Shown in pieces: positions 14,768-22,767 of a stretch of DNA of 37,742 bases. The translations under genes and the position numbers were made by a program. Numbering within the stretch: position 1 is the stretch's first letter; each line of letters opens with the position of its first letter. The notes beneath the pieces are model-generated. The model saw only the letters and a program-made list of their open reading frames with translations, was not told the DNA's origin and made no database searches. The DNA comes from Bog-756 sp035534835. Its GTDB lineage: Bacteria; Actinomycetota; Acidimicrobiia; Acidimicrobiales; RAAP-2. The stretch covers positions 1 through 37,742 of the forward strand of contig DATLRE010000074.1 in NCBI GenBank assembly GCA_035534835.1. The letters run 5' to 3'.

Positions 14768-16053
14768 GCCCCGACCCGGGCCTCGCCCCCTACTGGCCGG
14801 GCCCGTGGCCGGCCGAGGACGGCGGCCCGCGCCGCCTCCAGGCCCCCGGCGCAGGGGCGACGGTCCCGACGGTACGGGCCGGCACCCCGGTCGACGTCCG
14901 GACCCGGACCGACCCCGTGATCACCATGGCGGTCACCCGCGACCCCGGCGAGGTCTTCCTCCTCCGGCACACCCTGGGCGACGACGCCGTCTCGTTCGTC
15001 GAGCGCATCGACCCCGACACCCTGGAACCCGTGTCCCGGTCGGCCGACCTGGCGGGCGGGGCCATGTGGCCGGGCAGCGTGGCCGCCCACCGGAACGGCT
15101 CGCTCCACGTCGTGTTCGGCAACCATGCCCACCGGCTGGGGGCCGATCTCGAGGTCCTGGCCTCCGCGGAGCTCCCGCGGGGACGGCCCTACAACGGTTT
15201 CGTGGTCCTGCCCGACGGCACCCTGGTCACGAAGGACTTCGCCGGGTCCCGGCCCACCGCGCCGGTCCCCCCCGGGGAACGGGAGCCGTGCGAGCTGCTC
15301 GCCCTCGACCCCGGGACGCTGGAGATCCTCGACTCGTGCGTGTTGGCCGAGCCCTCCGTCGCCCGGATCTCGGCGCTCGGGAACACGGTCTACGTCGTGG
15401 GCGACACCAGCCTCCTGCGGGTGCACTGGCGGGGCGGGGCGTCCCGCACCTTCGCTCCGGACGACGGCTTCCGGGCCACCTACCGGGCCATGGAGGGCCA
15501 GACCTACGGTTGGGACTGCGTGTTGGCACTCGACGCCGCCTGGTTCCTCGACGACGGCGACGGCTCGATCCGCTTCGACGGGTCCTTCGAGGGCCGGGGG
15601 ATCTCGACGGCCCCGCTCCATCTGGTCCGGGGCGATCTGCGGACGGCCGCGGTCACGCTCACCGAAGTGTGCGGGCTGCCCGGCGGGCTGATCGCCAACC
15701 CGCCGCTGATCGACCCCGGCCGCCGGATCGCCGTGGGCTACGACAGCGGCAACGGGGTGATGGCCGGCTTCGACGTGGCCGAAGACGGGTCGCTCGCGCC
15801 GAGGTGGCGGCGGCGGCAGAACCACGCCTCCCACCTCGTGCTGCTGGAGGGGCCGGGCGTCGTCCTCACCGGGGACCACGACCGCGGGCGGTCGGTCGAG
15901 CAGGTGGTCGCCCTCGACGTCACCACCGGCGAGGAGCTGGTCCGGGCCGACACGGCCGGCCCGCTGCAGTCGACGGTCTTCCCCTCCGTCGGTCACGACG
16001 GCGCCGTCTACTGGTGCTCGATGTCGTCCGTCAGCCGGATCCGCTTCGGCTGA
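14764..16053 (+). CDS. Hypothetical protein, predicted cytoplasmic beta-propeller
   Basis: 429 residues, not recognised as a named family. Repeated short segments of the type 'G.L.V...VLPDGTLVTKDF' and 'LVALD..TG' (for example 'NGFVVLPDGTLVTKDF', 'ALDPGTLEILDS', 'VVALDVTTGEELVRAD') resemble blades of PQQ/YVTN/SMP-30-like beta-propellers. There is no signal peptide or membrane segment. GTG at 14764 overlaps the sulfatase stop (GTGA) and has GAGG five nt upstream, so it is translationally coupled to the sulfatase. It may be a lactonase-like or binding partner in the same pathway; no function is claimed. Confidence 0.65.
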   Translation: MSPDPGLAPYWPGPWPAEDGGPRRLQAPGAGATVPTVRAGTPVDVRTRTDPVITMAVTRDPGEVFLLRHTLGDDAVSFVERIDPDTLEPVSRSADLAGGAMWPGSVAAHRNGSLHVVFGNHAHRLGADLEVLASAELPRGRPYNGFVVLPDGTLVTKDFAGSRPTAPVPPGEREPCELLALDPGTLEILDSCVLAEPSVARISALGNTVYVVGDTSLLRVHWRGGASRTFAPDDGFRATYRAMEGQTYGWDCVLALDAAWFLDDGDGSIRFDGSFEGRGISTAPLHLVRGDLRTAAVTLTEVCGLPGGLIANPPLIDPGRRIAVGYDSGNGVMAGFDVAEDGSLAPRWRRRQNHASHLVLLEGPGVVLTGDHDRGRSVEQVVALDVTTGEELVRADTAGPLQSTVFPSVGHDGAVYWCSMSSVSRIRFG

Positions 16054-16081
16054 TCCCGTCCGTCCGGCGGCCGGTCCGGGC

Positions 16082-16906
16082 TCAGGCCGAACCGACGTTG
16101 CGCTCGAAGATGATCCGCAGCCCGTGCAGGGTGAGCCACGGCTCGACGTACTCGATCTCGTCCGAATAGGGCGAGATCAGCTCCGACAGGCCACCGGTGG
16201 CCACCACCGTGCACTCGCCCAGGACCCCGGCGAACCGCCGGCACAGTCCGTCCACCTGCCCGGCGAACCCGTAGAGGGCCCCCGACTGGATCGACTCGAC
16301 CGTCGACTTGCCGATCACGCTGCGGGGCTCGACCAGCTCCACCCGGCGCAGGGCGGCCGCATGGGCGAAGAGCGCGTCGAGGCTGATGGCCACCCCCGGG
16401 GTGATCGCCCCGCCCAGGTACTCGCCGGCCTCGGAGATGGCGTCGAACGTGGTGGCGGTCCCGAGGTCGACCACCACGCACGGCCCGCCGAACAGGTCGT
16501 AGGCACCGACCGCGTTGGCGATCCGGTCGGCGCCGACCTCCTTCGGGTTGTCGTAGAGGATCGGCATGCCGCTCTTGACCCCGGGTTCGAGCACCACGGC
16601 CGGCACGTCGAACCAACGACTGGCCATCTGGCGCAGGTTGGCCGTCACCAGCGGGACCGACGAGGTGACCGCGATCCCGGTGATCGTGTCGTCGATGTCC
16701 AGACCGTTGAGGTCGAGGAGCTGGGTGAGGAGCAGTGCGTGCTCGTCGGCGGTCCGGACGTCGACCGTCGACAGTCGCCAGTGGTGGGCGAGCCCGACGG
16801 GCTCGGTACCGTCGCGGGGGACCGACACGTCGACGGGCGCACCCGGGTCGTCGGCGAAGAGCCCGACCACCGTCTCGGTGTTCCCCACGTCGATGGCAAG
16901 CAGCAT
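16082..16906 (-). CDS. coaX: Type III pantothenate kinase
   Basis: Phosphorylates pantothenate, the first committed step of CoA synthesis; feedback-insensitive and potassium-dependent in characterised members. The actin-like ATPase fold shows as 'MLLAIDVGNTETVVGLF' at the N-terminus, 'VGADRIANAVGAYDLF' and 'CVVVDLGTATTFDAI' (phosphate-binding and catalytic Asp), and 'VVATGGLSELI' near the end. 274 residues. A clear AGGAAAGGA ribosome site precedes the ATG. Last gene of the cofactor operon, 51 nt after nadC; panC upstream supplies its substrate. Confidence 0.95.
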   Translation of the reverse strand: MLLAIDVGNTETVVGLFADDPGAPVDVSVPRDGTEPVGLAHHWRLSTVDVRTADEHALLLTQLLDLNGLDIDDTITGIAVTSSVPLVTANLRQMASRWFDVPAVVLEPGVKSGMPILYDNPKEVGADRIANAVGAYDLFGGPCVVVDLGTATTFDAISEAGEYLGGAITPGVAISLDALFAHAAALRRVELVEPRSVIGKSTVESIQSGALYGFAGQVDGLCRRFAGVLGECTVVATGGLSELISPYSDEIEYVEPWLTLHGLRIIFERNVGSA

Positions 16907-16957
16907 TGCGTTCCTTTCCTGGGAGGTCCGCCGGCCGGGGGCCGGCGGTGCGACGGG

Positions 16958-17842
16958 TCAGCCCCGGAGGTCGAACCCGAGGTCGAGCACCGGAGCCGAA
17001 TGGGTGAGGGCACCGGCCGACAGCAGGTCGGCGCCGGCGGCGGCCAGTGCGGGCGCCGTGGCGAGGGTGACCCCGCCGGACACCTCCACCAGGGCGTCCG
17101 ACCCCGCGGCCCGCACCACCCCGACGGCCTCCGCCACCTCGACGGGACCCATGTTGTCGAGCATCACCACCGTGGCGCCGGCGGCCACCGCCTCGCGCAC
17201 CTGGTCCAGCCGGTCGCACTCGACCTCGACCATCCGGCCCGGCCACCGGGCCCGGGCCCGGGCCACGGCGTCGGCGATGCTCGCCCCGCCGAGGTGGTTG
17301 TCCTTGACCAGGATCGCCTCGGACAGGCTGCCGCGGTGGTTGAACCCGCCACCGGCCCGCACCGCGGCCTTCTCCAGTGCCCGCAGGCCGGGGGTGGTCT
17401 TGCGGGTGTCGAGGACGCGGGTCGCGGCATTGGCCGATCGCACGGCGTCGACGTAGGCACGCGTGCAGGTCGCCACCCCGGACAGGTGACCGAGGAAGTT
17501 GAGCGCCGTCCGCTCGGCGGTGAGGATCGAGCGCAGCCGGCCCTCCACGGTGGCCACCACCGAGCCGGGCGCCACCCCCGAACCGTCCGCGAGCAGCCAG
17601 GTGACGGTGAGGTCGGGGTCGATCTGGGCGAGGGCCTCGACGGCACAGGCCCGCCCGGCCACCACACCGTGGCCACGGCTCACCACGTCGACGACGGCCC
17701 GTCGGTCAGCGGGGACCAGTCCCGCCGTCAGGTCGCCGAGCGGGAGGACGTCCTCGGCGATCGCCCGGGTGACGGCGTCGACCACCGCGAGCCGGGGTGG
17801 GTCGCACTCCGGCTCCCAGCCGTCCCCGTCGGGCGCGGTCAT
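16958..17842 (-). CDS. nadC: Nicotinate-nucleotide pyrophosphorylase (carboxylating), quinolinate phosphoribosyltransferase
   Basis: Converts quinolinate and PRPP to nicotinate mononucleotide in de novo NAD synthesis. Diagnostic stretches: 'EDVLPLGDLTAGLVP', 'TAERTALNFLGHLSGVAT', 'LDTRKTTPGLRALEKAAVRA' (substrate-binding Arg/Lys residues), 'HRGSLSEAILVKDNH' and 'EVSGGV'. 294 residues, normal length. The ATG at 17842 overlaps the nadB stop as ATGA, coupling the two. Confidence 0.96.
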   Translation of the reverse strand: MTAPDGDGWEPECDPPRLAVVDAVTRAIAEDVLPLGDLTAGLVPADRRAVVDVVSRGHGVVAGRACAVEALAQIDPDLTVTWLLADGSGVAPGSVVATVEGRLRSILTAERTALNFLGHLSGVATCTRAYVDAVRSANAATRVLDTRKTTPGLRALEKAAVRAGGGFNHRGSLSEAILVKDNHLGGASIADAVARARARWPGRMVEVECDRLDQVREAVAAGATVVMLDNMGPVEVAEAVGVVRAAGSDALVEVSGGVTLATAPALAAAGADLLSAGALTHSAPVLDLGFDLRG

Positions 17843-19560
17843 GCCGGCGCCCCGCCCTCGCCCCCGCCCCCCGGTGCCGTCGTCGGTCCGGGCGTCGTAC
17901 GGACGAGGACCGTGCCCGGCCCGGCGCCGTGGACGATGCGGCACCGCCAGGCGTCCGACACCTGGGGGAAGTCGCTGCGGGCATGGGCGCCGCGGGTCTC
18001 CGTGCGCAGGGTGGCCGACTCCAGCACGCTGCGCGCCGCCGTCACCAGGTTGGCCAGCTCGCCGTGGGCGCGGTCGACCGGCGCCCCCGACCCGACGGCC
18101 GCGGCCACGGTCGCCACCGTGCGACCGGCGCGTGCGAGCGAGTCGGCGCTGCGCACGACCCCGGCGCCGTCGGTCATCGCCCGCTGCAGGCGGTCCCGGG
18201 TCTTGGCCACGTCGGGCCAAGACGCGGCCCCGTCGTCCGGTGGCGCAGCTGTGGCGTCGGTCCGGTGCGTGGACCCCGGGGGGACCGGCTCGACGCGGCC
18301 CTCGAGCAGAGGTGCCAGCACCCCGGTCGGGGTCGGACCGTCGGCGCCGCCGAGGATGACCTCGGCCAACCGGGCCCCGAACACCATGCCCTCGAGCAGC
18401 GAGTTGGATGCGAGGCGGTTGGCTCCGTGGACACCGGTGCAGGCCACCTCGCCCGCCGCCCACAGGCCGGGGAGCGCGGTGGCCCCCCACAGGTCGGTGA
18501 GCACGCCCCCCGACAGGTAGTGGGCGGCCGGGGCGATCGGGAGCCAGTCCGTCGCCGGGTCGAGGCCGATGGCCGAGAGCGAGGCGCTGATCGTCGGGAA
18601 GCGGGCGTCGAACGAATCGAGCGCGGTGGCGTCCAGCCAGAGGCTGTCGACTCCCTGGTCGTGCATGCGCTCGGCCATCGCCCGGCTGACGACGTCCCGT
18701 GGGGCGAGCTCGTCGACGAACCGGTCGCCACGGGCGTCCCGCAGGAGGGCCCCGTGTCCGCGCAGCGCCTCGGACAGCAGCGGCCGCGGCATGGCCGGGT
18801 GGTGGAGGGCGGTCGGGTGGAACTGCATGAACTCGACGTCGGCCACGGCCACGCCGGCCCGCAGGGCCATGGCCAGACCGTCGCCGGTCGCCTCGGCCGG
18901 GTTGGTGGTCACCGAGAACACCTGCCCGGCGCCGCCGGTGGCGAGCACGGTGTGCGTGGCGCGCACCTCGACGGGCCGTCCGTCCGTGCTCAGCGCCAGG
19001 ACGCCGCGACACCGCCCGCCTTCGACGAGCAGGTCCAGGGCGAACCACTCCTCGAGGACCGCGGCGGCCGAGGCCCGGGTCGCGTCGACCAGGGCCCGCT
19101 CCACCTCGGCTCCGGTGGCCGCGCCGCCGGCGTGGACCACCCGGGCCGTCGAGTGCCCGCCCTCGCGGGCGAGTGCCAGCGCCCCGCCGGGTTGGCGGTC
19201 GAACACGGCGCCCATGGCGATGAGCTCGTGGACACGCGACGGGCCCTCGTCGACCAGCACCCGCACGGCAGCGGAGTCGCAGAGGCCGGCGCCCGCGGCA
19301 AGGGTGTCGGCCAGGTGGAGGTCGGTCGAATCCTCGTCGCCGCCGAGCACGGCGGCGACGCCGCCCTGGGCCCAGCGGGTGGCCGACTGGGACAGCTCCG
19401 CTTTGGTCAGCACGCCGACCCGCAGGCCGTCGATGCCGGGCGGCCCCCCGAACCCGGAGGCGAGGGGCGCAGCCAGCCGGACGGCGGCGGACAGCCCGGC
19501 CACGCCGCTTCCCAGCACCAGGACGTCGAGCGGCCCCGGGTCCAGGGGCGGGGCGGTCAT
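17839..19560 (-). CDS. nadB: L-aspartate oxidase
   Basis: FAD-dependent oxidation of L-aspartate to iminoaspartate, the first step of de novo NAD synthesis. The FAD-binding motif is 'VLVLGSGVAGLSAAVRLA', followed by 'QSATRWAQGGVAAVL', 'FMQFHPTAL', and the active-site region 'HYLSGGVLTDLWGATALPGLWAAGE' (here quoted in part as 'HYLSGGVLTDLWG') and 'GVHGANRLASNSLLEG'. 573 residues including the C-terminal helical succinate-dehydrogenase-like domain. ATG overlaps the panC stop (ATGA). NadA, which would use its product, is not in this window. Confidence 0.96.
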   Translation of the reverse strand: MTAPPLDPGPLDVLVLGSGVAGLSAAVRLAAPLASGFGGPPGIDGLRVGVLTKAELSQSATRWAQGGVAAVLGGDEDSTDLHLADTLAAGAGLCDSAAVRVLVDEGPSRVHELIAMGAVFDRQPGGALALAREGGHSTARVVHAGGAATGAEVERALVDATRASAAAVLEEWFALDLLVEGGRCRGVLALSTDGRPVEVRATHTVLATGGAGQVFSVTTNPAEATGDGLAMALRAGVAVADVEFMQFHPTALHHPAMPRPLLSEALRGHGALLRDARGDRFVDELAPRDVVSRAMAERMHDQGVDSLWLDATALDSFDARFPTISASLSAIGLDPATDWLPIAPAAHYLSGGVLTDLWGATALPGLWAAGEVACTGVHGANRLASNSLLEGMVFGARLAEVILGGADGPTPTGVLAPLLEGRVEPVPPGSTHRTDATAAPPDDGAASWPDVAKTRDRLQRAMTDGAGVVRSADSLARAGRTVATVAAAVGSGAPVDRAHGELANLVTAARSVLESATLRTETRGAHARSDFPQVSDAWRCRIVHGAGPGTVLVRTTPGPTTAPGGGGEGGAPA

Positions 19561-20462
19561 CGGACCCGGCGCGGATCGAGGTTGTCGATGAGCCGCACGG
19601 GGCCGACGTTGGCGGCGACGAGGAGTCGGAGCGGCCGGTCGGACGAGAGGTCGTCCGGCGGTTCCAGATCGCGCGCGTCGACCAGGGCGGCGTAGTCGAG
19701 GACGACCCGGCGCTCGGTGGCCACGGTCTCCGCCACCGCCCGTTCGACGGCCTCCCGGTCACCGCCCGCCGCCAGGGCGGCGGCGCCGGCGCGCAGGGAG
19801 CGGTGCAGCACCGGGGCGGCGGCGCGCTCGTCGGCGGCCAGGCGCAGGTTCCGGCTGGACAGCGCCAGGCCGTCCTGTTCGCGGACCGTGGGGCACCCGA
19901 CCACCGTGACCGGCAGCGACAGGTCGGCGACGGCGCGCCGGACGACGGCCAGCTGCTGGAAGTCCTTCTCGCCGAAGTAGGTGCGGCACCGCCCCGCCGC
20001 GGACAGGAGCTTGACCACGACCGTGGCCACGCCGTCGAAGTGCCCCGGACGGGACACGCCCTCCCACCGCTCGGTCAGGCCGTGGACGGACACCGTGGTG
20101 GCCGGCGGCGCCGGCCACCCGGGGTACATCTCGTCGACCGACGGGGCGAACACCACCGAGGCCCCGGCCGCGGCCGCCACGTCGACGTCGGCACCGGGGC
20201 TGCGGGGGTAGTTCGACAGGTCGGCGGACTCGGCGAACTGGGTCGGGTTGACGAAGACGGTGACGGCCACCACGTCGCACTCGGCGGCGGCCCGGGCGAC
20301 CAGCGCGGCGTGCCCGCGGTGGAGGGCACCCATGGTCAGCACCACGCCCACGGTGCGCCCGGCCCGGCGCTCGTCGTCGAGCCGGGTCGAGAACCCGGCC
20401 ACGGAGCCGACCACGTCCACGCCGGCAGCCGTGGCCTCCCGTTCGGCAGTCGTCGCGGTCAC
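19557..20462 (-). CDS. panC: Pantothenate synthetase
   Basis: ATP-dependent condensation of pantoate with beta-alanine. The nucleotidyltransferase HIGH-like motif is 'LTMGALHRGHAALV' (H48, H51), then 'VFVNPTQF', 'FGEKDFQQL' and the KMSKS-like 'ALSSRN'. 301 residues. GTG at 20462 overlaps the stop of the DUF2520 gene (GTGA). The panD gene that commonly follows panC in actinobacteria is missing at this position; nadB comes directly next. Confidence 0.96.
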   Translation of the reverse strand: MTATTAEREATAAGVDVVGSVAGFSTRLDDERRAGRTVGVVLTMGALHRGHAALVARAAAECDVVAVTVFVNPTQFAESADLSNYPRSPGADVDVAAAAGASVVFAPSVDEMYPGWPAPPATTVSVHGLTERWEGVSRPGHFDGVATVVVKLLSAAGRCRTYFGEKDFQQLAVVRRAVADLSLPVTVVGCPTVREQDGLALSSRNLRLAADERAAAPVLHRSLRAGAAALAAGGDREAVERAVAETVATERRVVLDYAALVDARDLEPPDDLSSDRPLRLLVAANVGPVRLIDNLDPRRVR

Positions 20463-21280
20463 GCCACCTGCTCGGCGGCGGTACCCAGCCCCCGGGCGGG
20501 CGACCCGGAACCGGCCGTGGCGCCCGCACCGGACAGGTCGAGGTCCTCCGCCGTGTCGAGCGAGAGGCGCCGGGCCAGTGCCACCATGGCGTCGTATCCG
20601 GCGAGCTCGGTCCGATGGGCCGGCATGGACGCGATCGCCGTGCGGTGCCGCTCCACGGTCTCCCAGTCCCCCCGCGCCGCCGGGCCGGTGAGCGCCCGAC
20701 GGGGACCCAGGGCGAGGGCATCCTCGGCCGCCGCCCGCAGGAGTCCGGCGAAGGCGTCGAGGGGGAGCCCGGCCTTGGCGGCAACGCGCTCGACCTGGCC
20801 CATGAGGGCAACCAGATGGTTCGCGGCGATCACGGCGGCGGCGTGGTACGCGGCGCGGTCGGAATCCCCGACCTCGACGACGTTGCCACCCAGGTCCTCC
20901 GCTGCGGCCCGGGCGACCGGGTCGCCGGCCACGGCGAAGGTGATGCCGGAGCGCAGCCGGTCGGCCCCGATGGCGGGGTCGGGCAGGGGCACCAGCGGGT
21001 GGAGGGAGCCGCGCCGGGCGTGCCCCGCCAGTACGTCGAGGCCGAGGGATCCCGACAGGTGGAGCACGGCCGTCGTGTCGACCGGCCGGACGGCGGCGGC
21101 CACGTCGGCGACCACGTCGTCCGGGGTGGCGATGAACAGGAGGTCGACGCCGTGTGCGGCATCGACCGGGGACCGATCGCGCCCCCAGGGGGCCAGCGAG
21201 CGATAGCCCCCGACAGCGTCCAGCGCTGCCATCAACGACCGGCCGGCACGGCCCGGCCCGAGTACACGGAATGTGGTCAC
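20459..21280 (-). CDS. Rossmann-fold protein with DUF2520 domain
   Basis: 273 residues: an N-terminal NAD(P)-binding Rossmann-like part starting 'FRVLGPGRAGRSLMAAL' with 'VDLLFIATPDDVVADVAAAV', and a C-terminal all-helical DUF2520 domain ('RAAYHAAAVIAANHLVALMG'). The overall plan resembles 6-phosphogluconate/ketopantoate-reductase-type enzymes. The family often sits beside panC in actinobacteria, which makes a role as a ketopantoate reductase or related dehydrogenase possible but unproven. GTG at 21280 is the start; the open frame further upstream lacks family similarity and overlaps the gap to folK. Confidence 0.85.
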   Translation of the reverse strand: MTTFRVLGPGRAGRSLMAALDAVGGYRSLAPWGRDRSPVDAAHGVDLLFIATPDDVVADVAAAVRPVDTTAVLHLSGSLGLDVLAGHARRGSLHPLVPLPDPAIGADRLRSGITFAVAGDPVARAAAEDLGGNVVEVGDSDRAAYHAAAVIAANHLVALMGQVERVAAKAGLPLDAFAGLLRAAAEDALALGPRRALTGPAARGDWETVERHRTAIASMPAHRTELAGYDAMVALARRLSLDTAEDLDLSGAGATAGSGSPARGLGTAAEQVA

Positions 21281-21347
21281 GAGACCCCTTTCGACGTTCC
21301 GGCCCCCGTGGGGTGCCGTTCGCATCAGGAAATCCAGGAACTGCTGC

Positions 21348-21848
21348 CTAGACCATACCCACGACGCGCACGTCGCCGCCAGCGCGCTCGAGGTCGTCCG
21401 CCCCGACCAGGTCCGGCGCCAGTTCGGCAAGGGGGGCGAGCACGAAGCGGCGTTCGCGCCACCGGGGGTGGGGCACGGTCAGGTGGGGGTCGTCCAGGGC
21501 GATCCCGTCGACCCAGATCACGTCGGCGTCGAGCGAGCGCGGACCCCACCGCACCGTGCGCACCCGGCCGGCGGCGGCCTCCAGCCGGTGGCACTGCTCG
21601 AGGAGCCGGTAGGGATCGACGGGAACCGGCACGGCCAGTTCGACCACCAGGTTGAGGAAGGCACCCTGGCCGTCCGGTCCGCCCACGGGCTCGGTCTCGT
21701 ACACCTGGGAGACGGCCGTGACTGCCGGGTCGCTCCCGGCCCGGAGCTGGTCCACCGCCCGCCGGAGGTGACCCGTGCGGTCGCCGAGGTTCGAGCCCAG
21801 GGAGAGGAACGCCCGGACGGTGGGCGCCTCCGGCGACGGCGCGGTCAC
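21348..21848 (-). CDS. folK: 2-amino-4-hydroxy-6-hydroxymethyldihydropteridine diphosphokinase
   Basis: Transfers pyrophosphate from ATP to hydroxymethyl-dihydropterin in folate synthesis. Motifs: 'AFLSLGSNLGDRTGHL', 'VYETEPVGGPDGQGAFLNLV', 'RWGPRSLDADVIWVDG' and 'LTVPHPRWRERRFVLAPLAE'. 166 residues, normal. The GTG at 21848 overlaps the folB stop as GTGA. It is followed by a 67-nt gap before the DUF2520 gene. Confidence 0.96.
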   Translation of the reverse strand: MTAPSPEAPTVRAFLSLGSNLGDRTGHLRRAVDQLRAGSDPAVTAVSQVYETEPVGGPDGQGAFLNLVVELAVPVPVDPYRLLEQCHRLEAAAGRVRTVRWGPRSLDADVIWVDGIALDDPHLTVPHPRWRERRFVLAPLAELAPDLVGADDLERAGGDVRVVGMV

Positions 21849-22228
21849 CGGTGGCGCACCACCCGGACGCCCACGGTGTCGATGTCCACGGCCAGCGGGG
21901 GCCGCAGCTTCCGGAGGGAGACGGTGACCCCGGTGATGCGGCGGTCCACGTCGAGGACGGCGTCGGCCACGTGCCAGGCGAGGGCCTCGAGGAGCGAGAA
22001 GGAGCGGGGGCCGGACACCGTGGCGGCCACCACGTCGGCGACCGCGCCGTAGTCGACCGTGTCGGCCAGGGCGTCCGACACCCCGGCCGGCCGCAGGTCC
22101 ACGTCCAGGTCCAGGTCGACCTCGAAGGGCTGCGCCCGTTCCTGCTCCTCGACCAGTACGCCGTGGGTGCCGACCGAGCGCAGCCCGCGCAGTTCGATCC
22201 GGTCGTCCGGGGCACCGGATCCCGTCAT
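21845..22228 (-). CDS. folB: Dihydroneopterin aldolase
   Basis: Cleaves 7,8-dihydroneopterin to 6-hydroxymethyl-dihydropterin and glycolaldehyde. 'IELRGLRSVGTHGVLVEEQ' (family: ..G....H.G...E.....Q), 'DTVDYGAVADVV' and 'LLEALAWHVADAVL' are characteristic; the invariant active-site Glu is in 'GVLVEE'. 127 residues, normal. ATG at 22228 is used; a GTG one codon earlier overlaps the upstream stop as GTGA and is equally possible. Confidence 0.94.
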   Translation of the reverse strand: MTGSGAPDDRIELRGLRSVGTHGVLVEEQERAQPFEVDLDLDVDLRPAGVSDALADTVDYGAVADVVAATVSGPRSFSLLEALAWHVADAVLDVDRRITGVTVSLRKLRPPLAVDIDTVGVRVVRHR

Positions 22229-22767
22229 CACGCCCTGCGGCCGGTTCCCGAGTCGTGGGGGGCAGGGGCCGGGGCGAGCTGGCCGGCGTAGGCGACGAGC
22301 TCGCGCCCCGCCGGCCCCATCGGGTGCCCGGTGAGGTGCTCCAGCACGGTGATCGACTGGGGCCCGGAGGGCAGCCGGTCCGACCACAGCAGGTAGCCGG
22401 CGACCACGCCGCAGACACGGTCCCCCAGCTCCTCCTGGTGCACGAGGATCCGCTCGCCGGCGGCCAGCCGGCTGTGGACGTCCCGGTAGACGTCGCCGAG
22501 CACGCTCCGCACGTCGCCGGAGGACTGGAGCGGGTAGTGCACACTGGCCAGGGATTTCTCCTCGTAGGCCTGCAGGTTGTGCGACGAGGGCAGGAGGGAC
22601 ACCACCCGGCTGAACCCCTGGACCTGCAGCCAGATGATCTCCTCCTGGCGGCGCACCTTGCGGTGGTTCGGAGCGAATCCTCCCGGGCGCTCGCTCATGG
22701 CCAGGCGATCCTTGATCACCCAGGTGAAGTTCCGCGGCGGGATCCCCGCCGCCCACTTGCCCTTCAC
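22228..22767 (-). CDS. Dual-specificity-phosphatase-like protein without catalytic Cys
   Basis: 179 residues, encoded between folP and folB with 4-nt and 1-nt overlaps. The layout looks like a cysteine-dependent dual-specificity/tyrosine phosphatase: a beta start ('NFTWVIKDRLAMSERPGG'), a 'GFSRVVSLLPS' strand, 'SVHYPL', and then the P-loop position 'ILVHQEELGDRVCGVVAGYL'. At that position the HCx5R signature reads H110-Q-E-E-L-G-D-R117: spacing exact, Cys replaced by Gln. If the fold is right it is a pseudophosphatase. The assignment rests on my motif reading, not on a search. The position in the operon is where a dihydroneopterin phosphate-removing enzyme would be expected, but loss of the Cys argues against simple catalysis. 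GTG start overlaps the folP stop. Confidence 0.6.
   Translation of the reverse strand: MKGKWAAGIPPRNFTWVIKDRLAMSERPGGFAPNHRKVRRQEEIIWLQVQGFSRVVSLLPSSHNLQAYEEKSLASVHYPLQSSGDVRSVLGDVYRDVHSRLAAGERILVHQEELGDRVCGVVAGYLLWSDRLPSGPQSITVLEHLTGHPMGPAGRELVAYAGQLAPAPAPHDSGTGRRA

Noticed and set aside
16958..19762. Very long minus-strand frame through nadC, nadB and part of panC
   Set aside because: Only its last ~294 codons (nadC) are real; the rest is an Arg/Pro-rich out-of-frame reading of nadB, typical of high-GC DNA.
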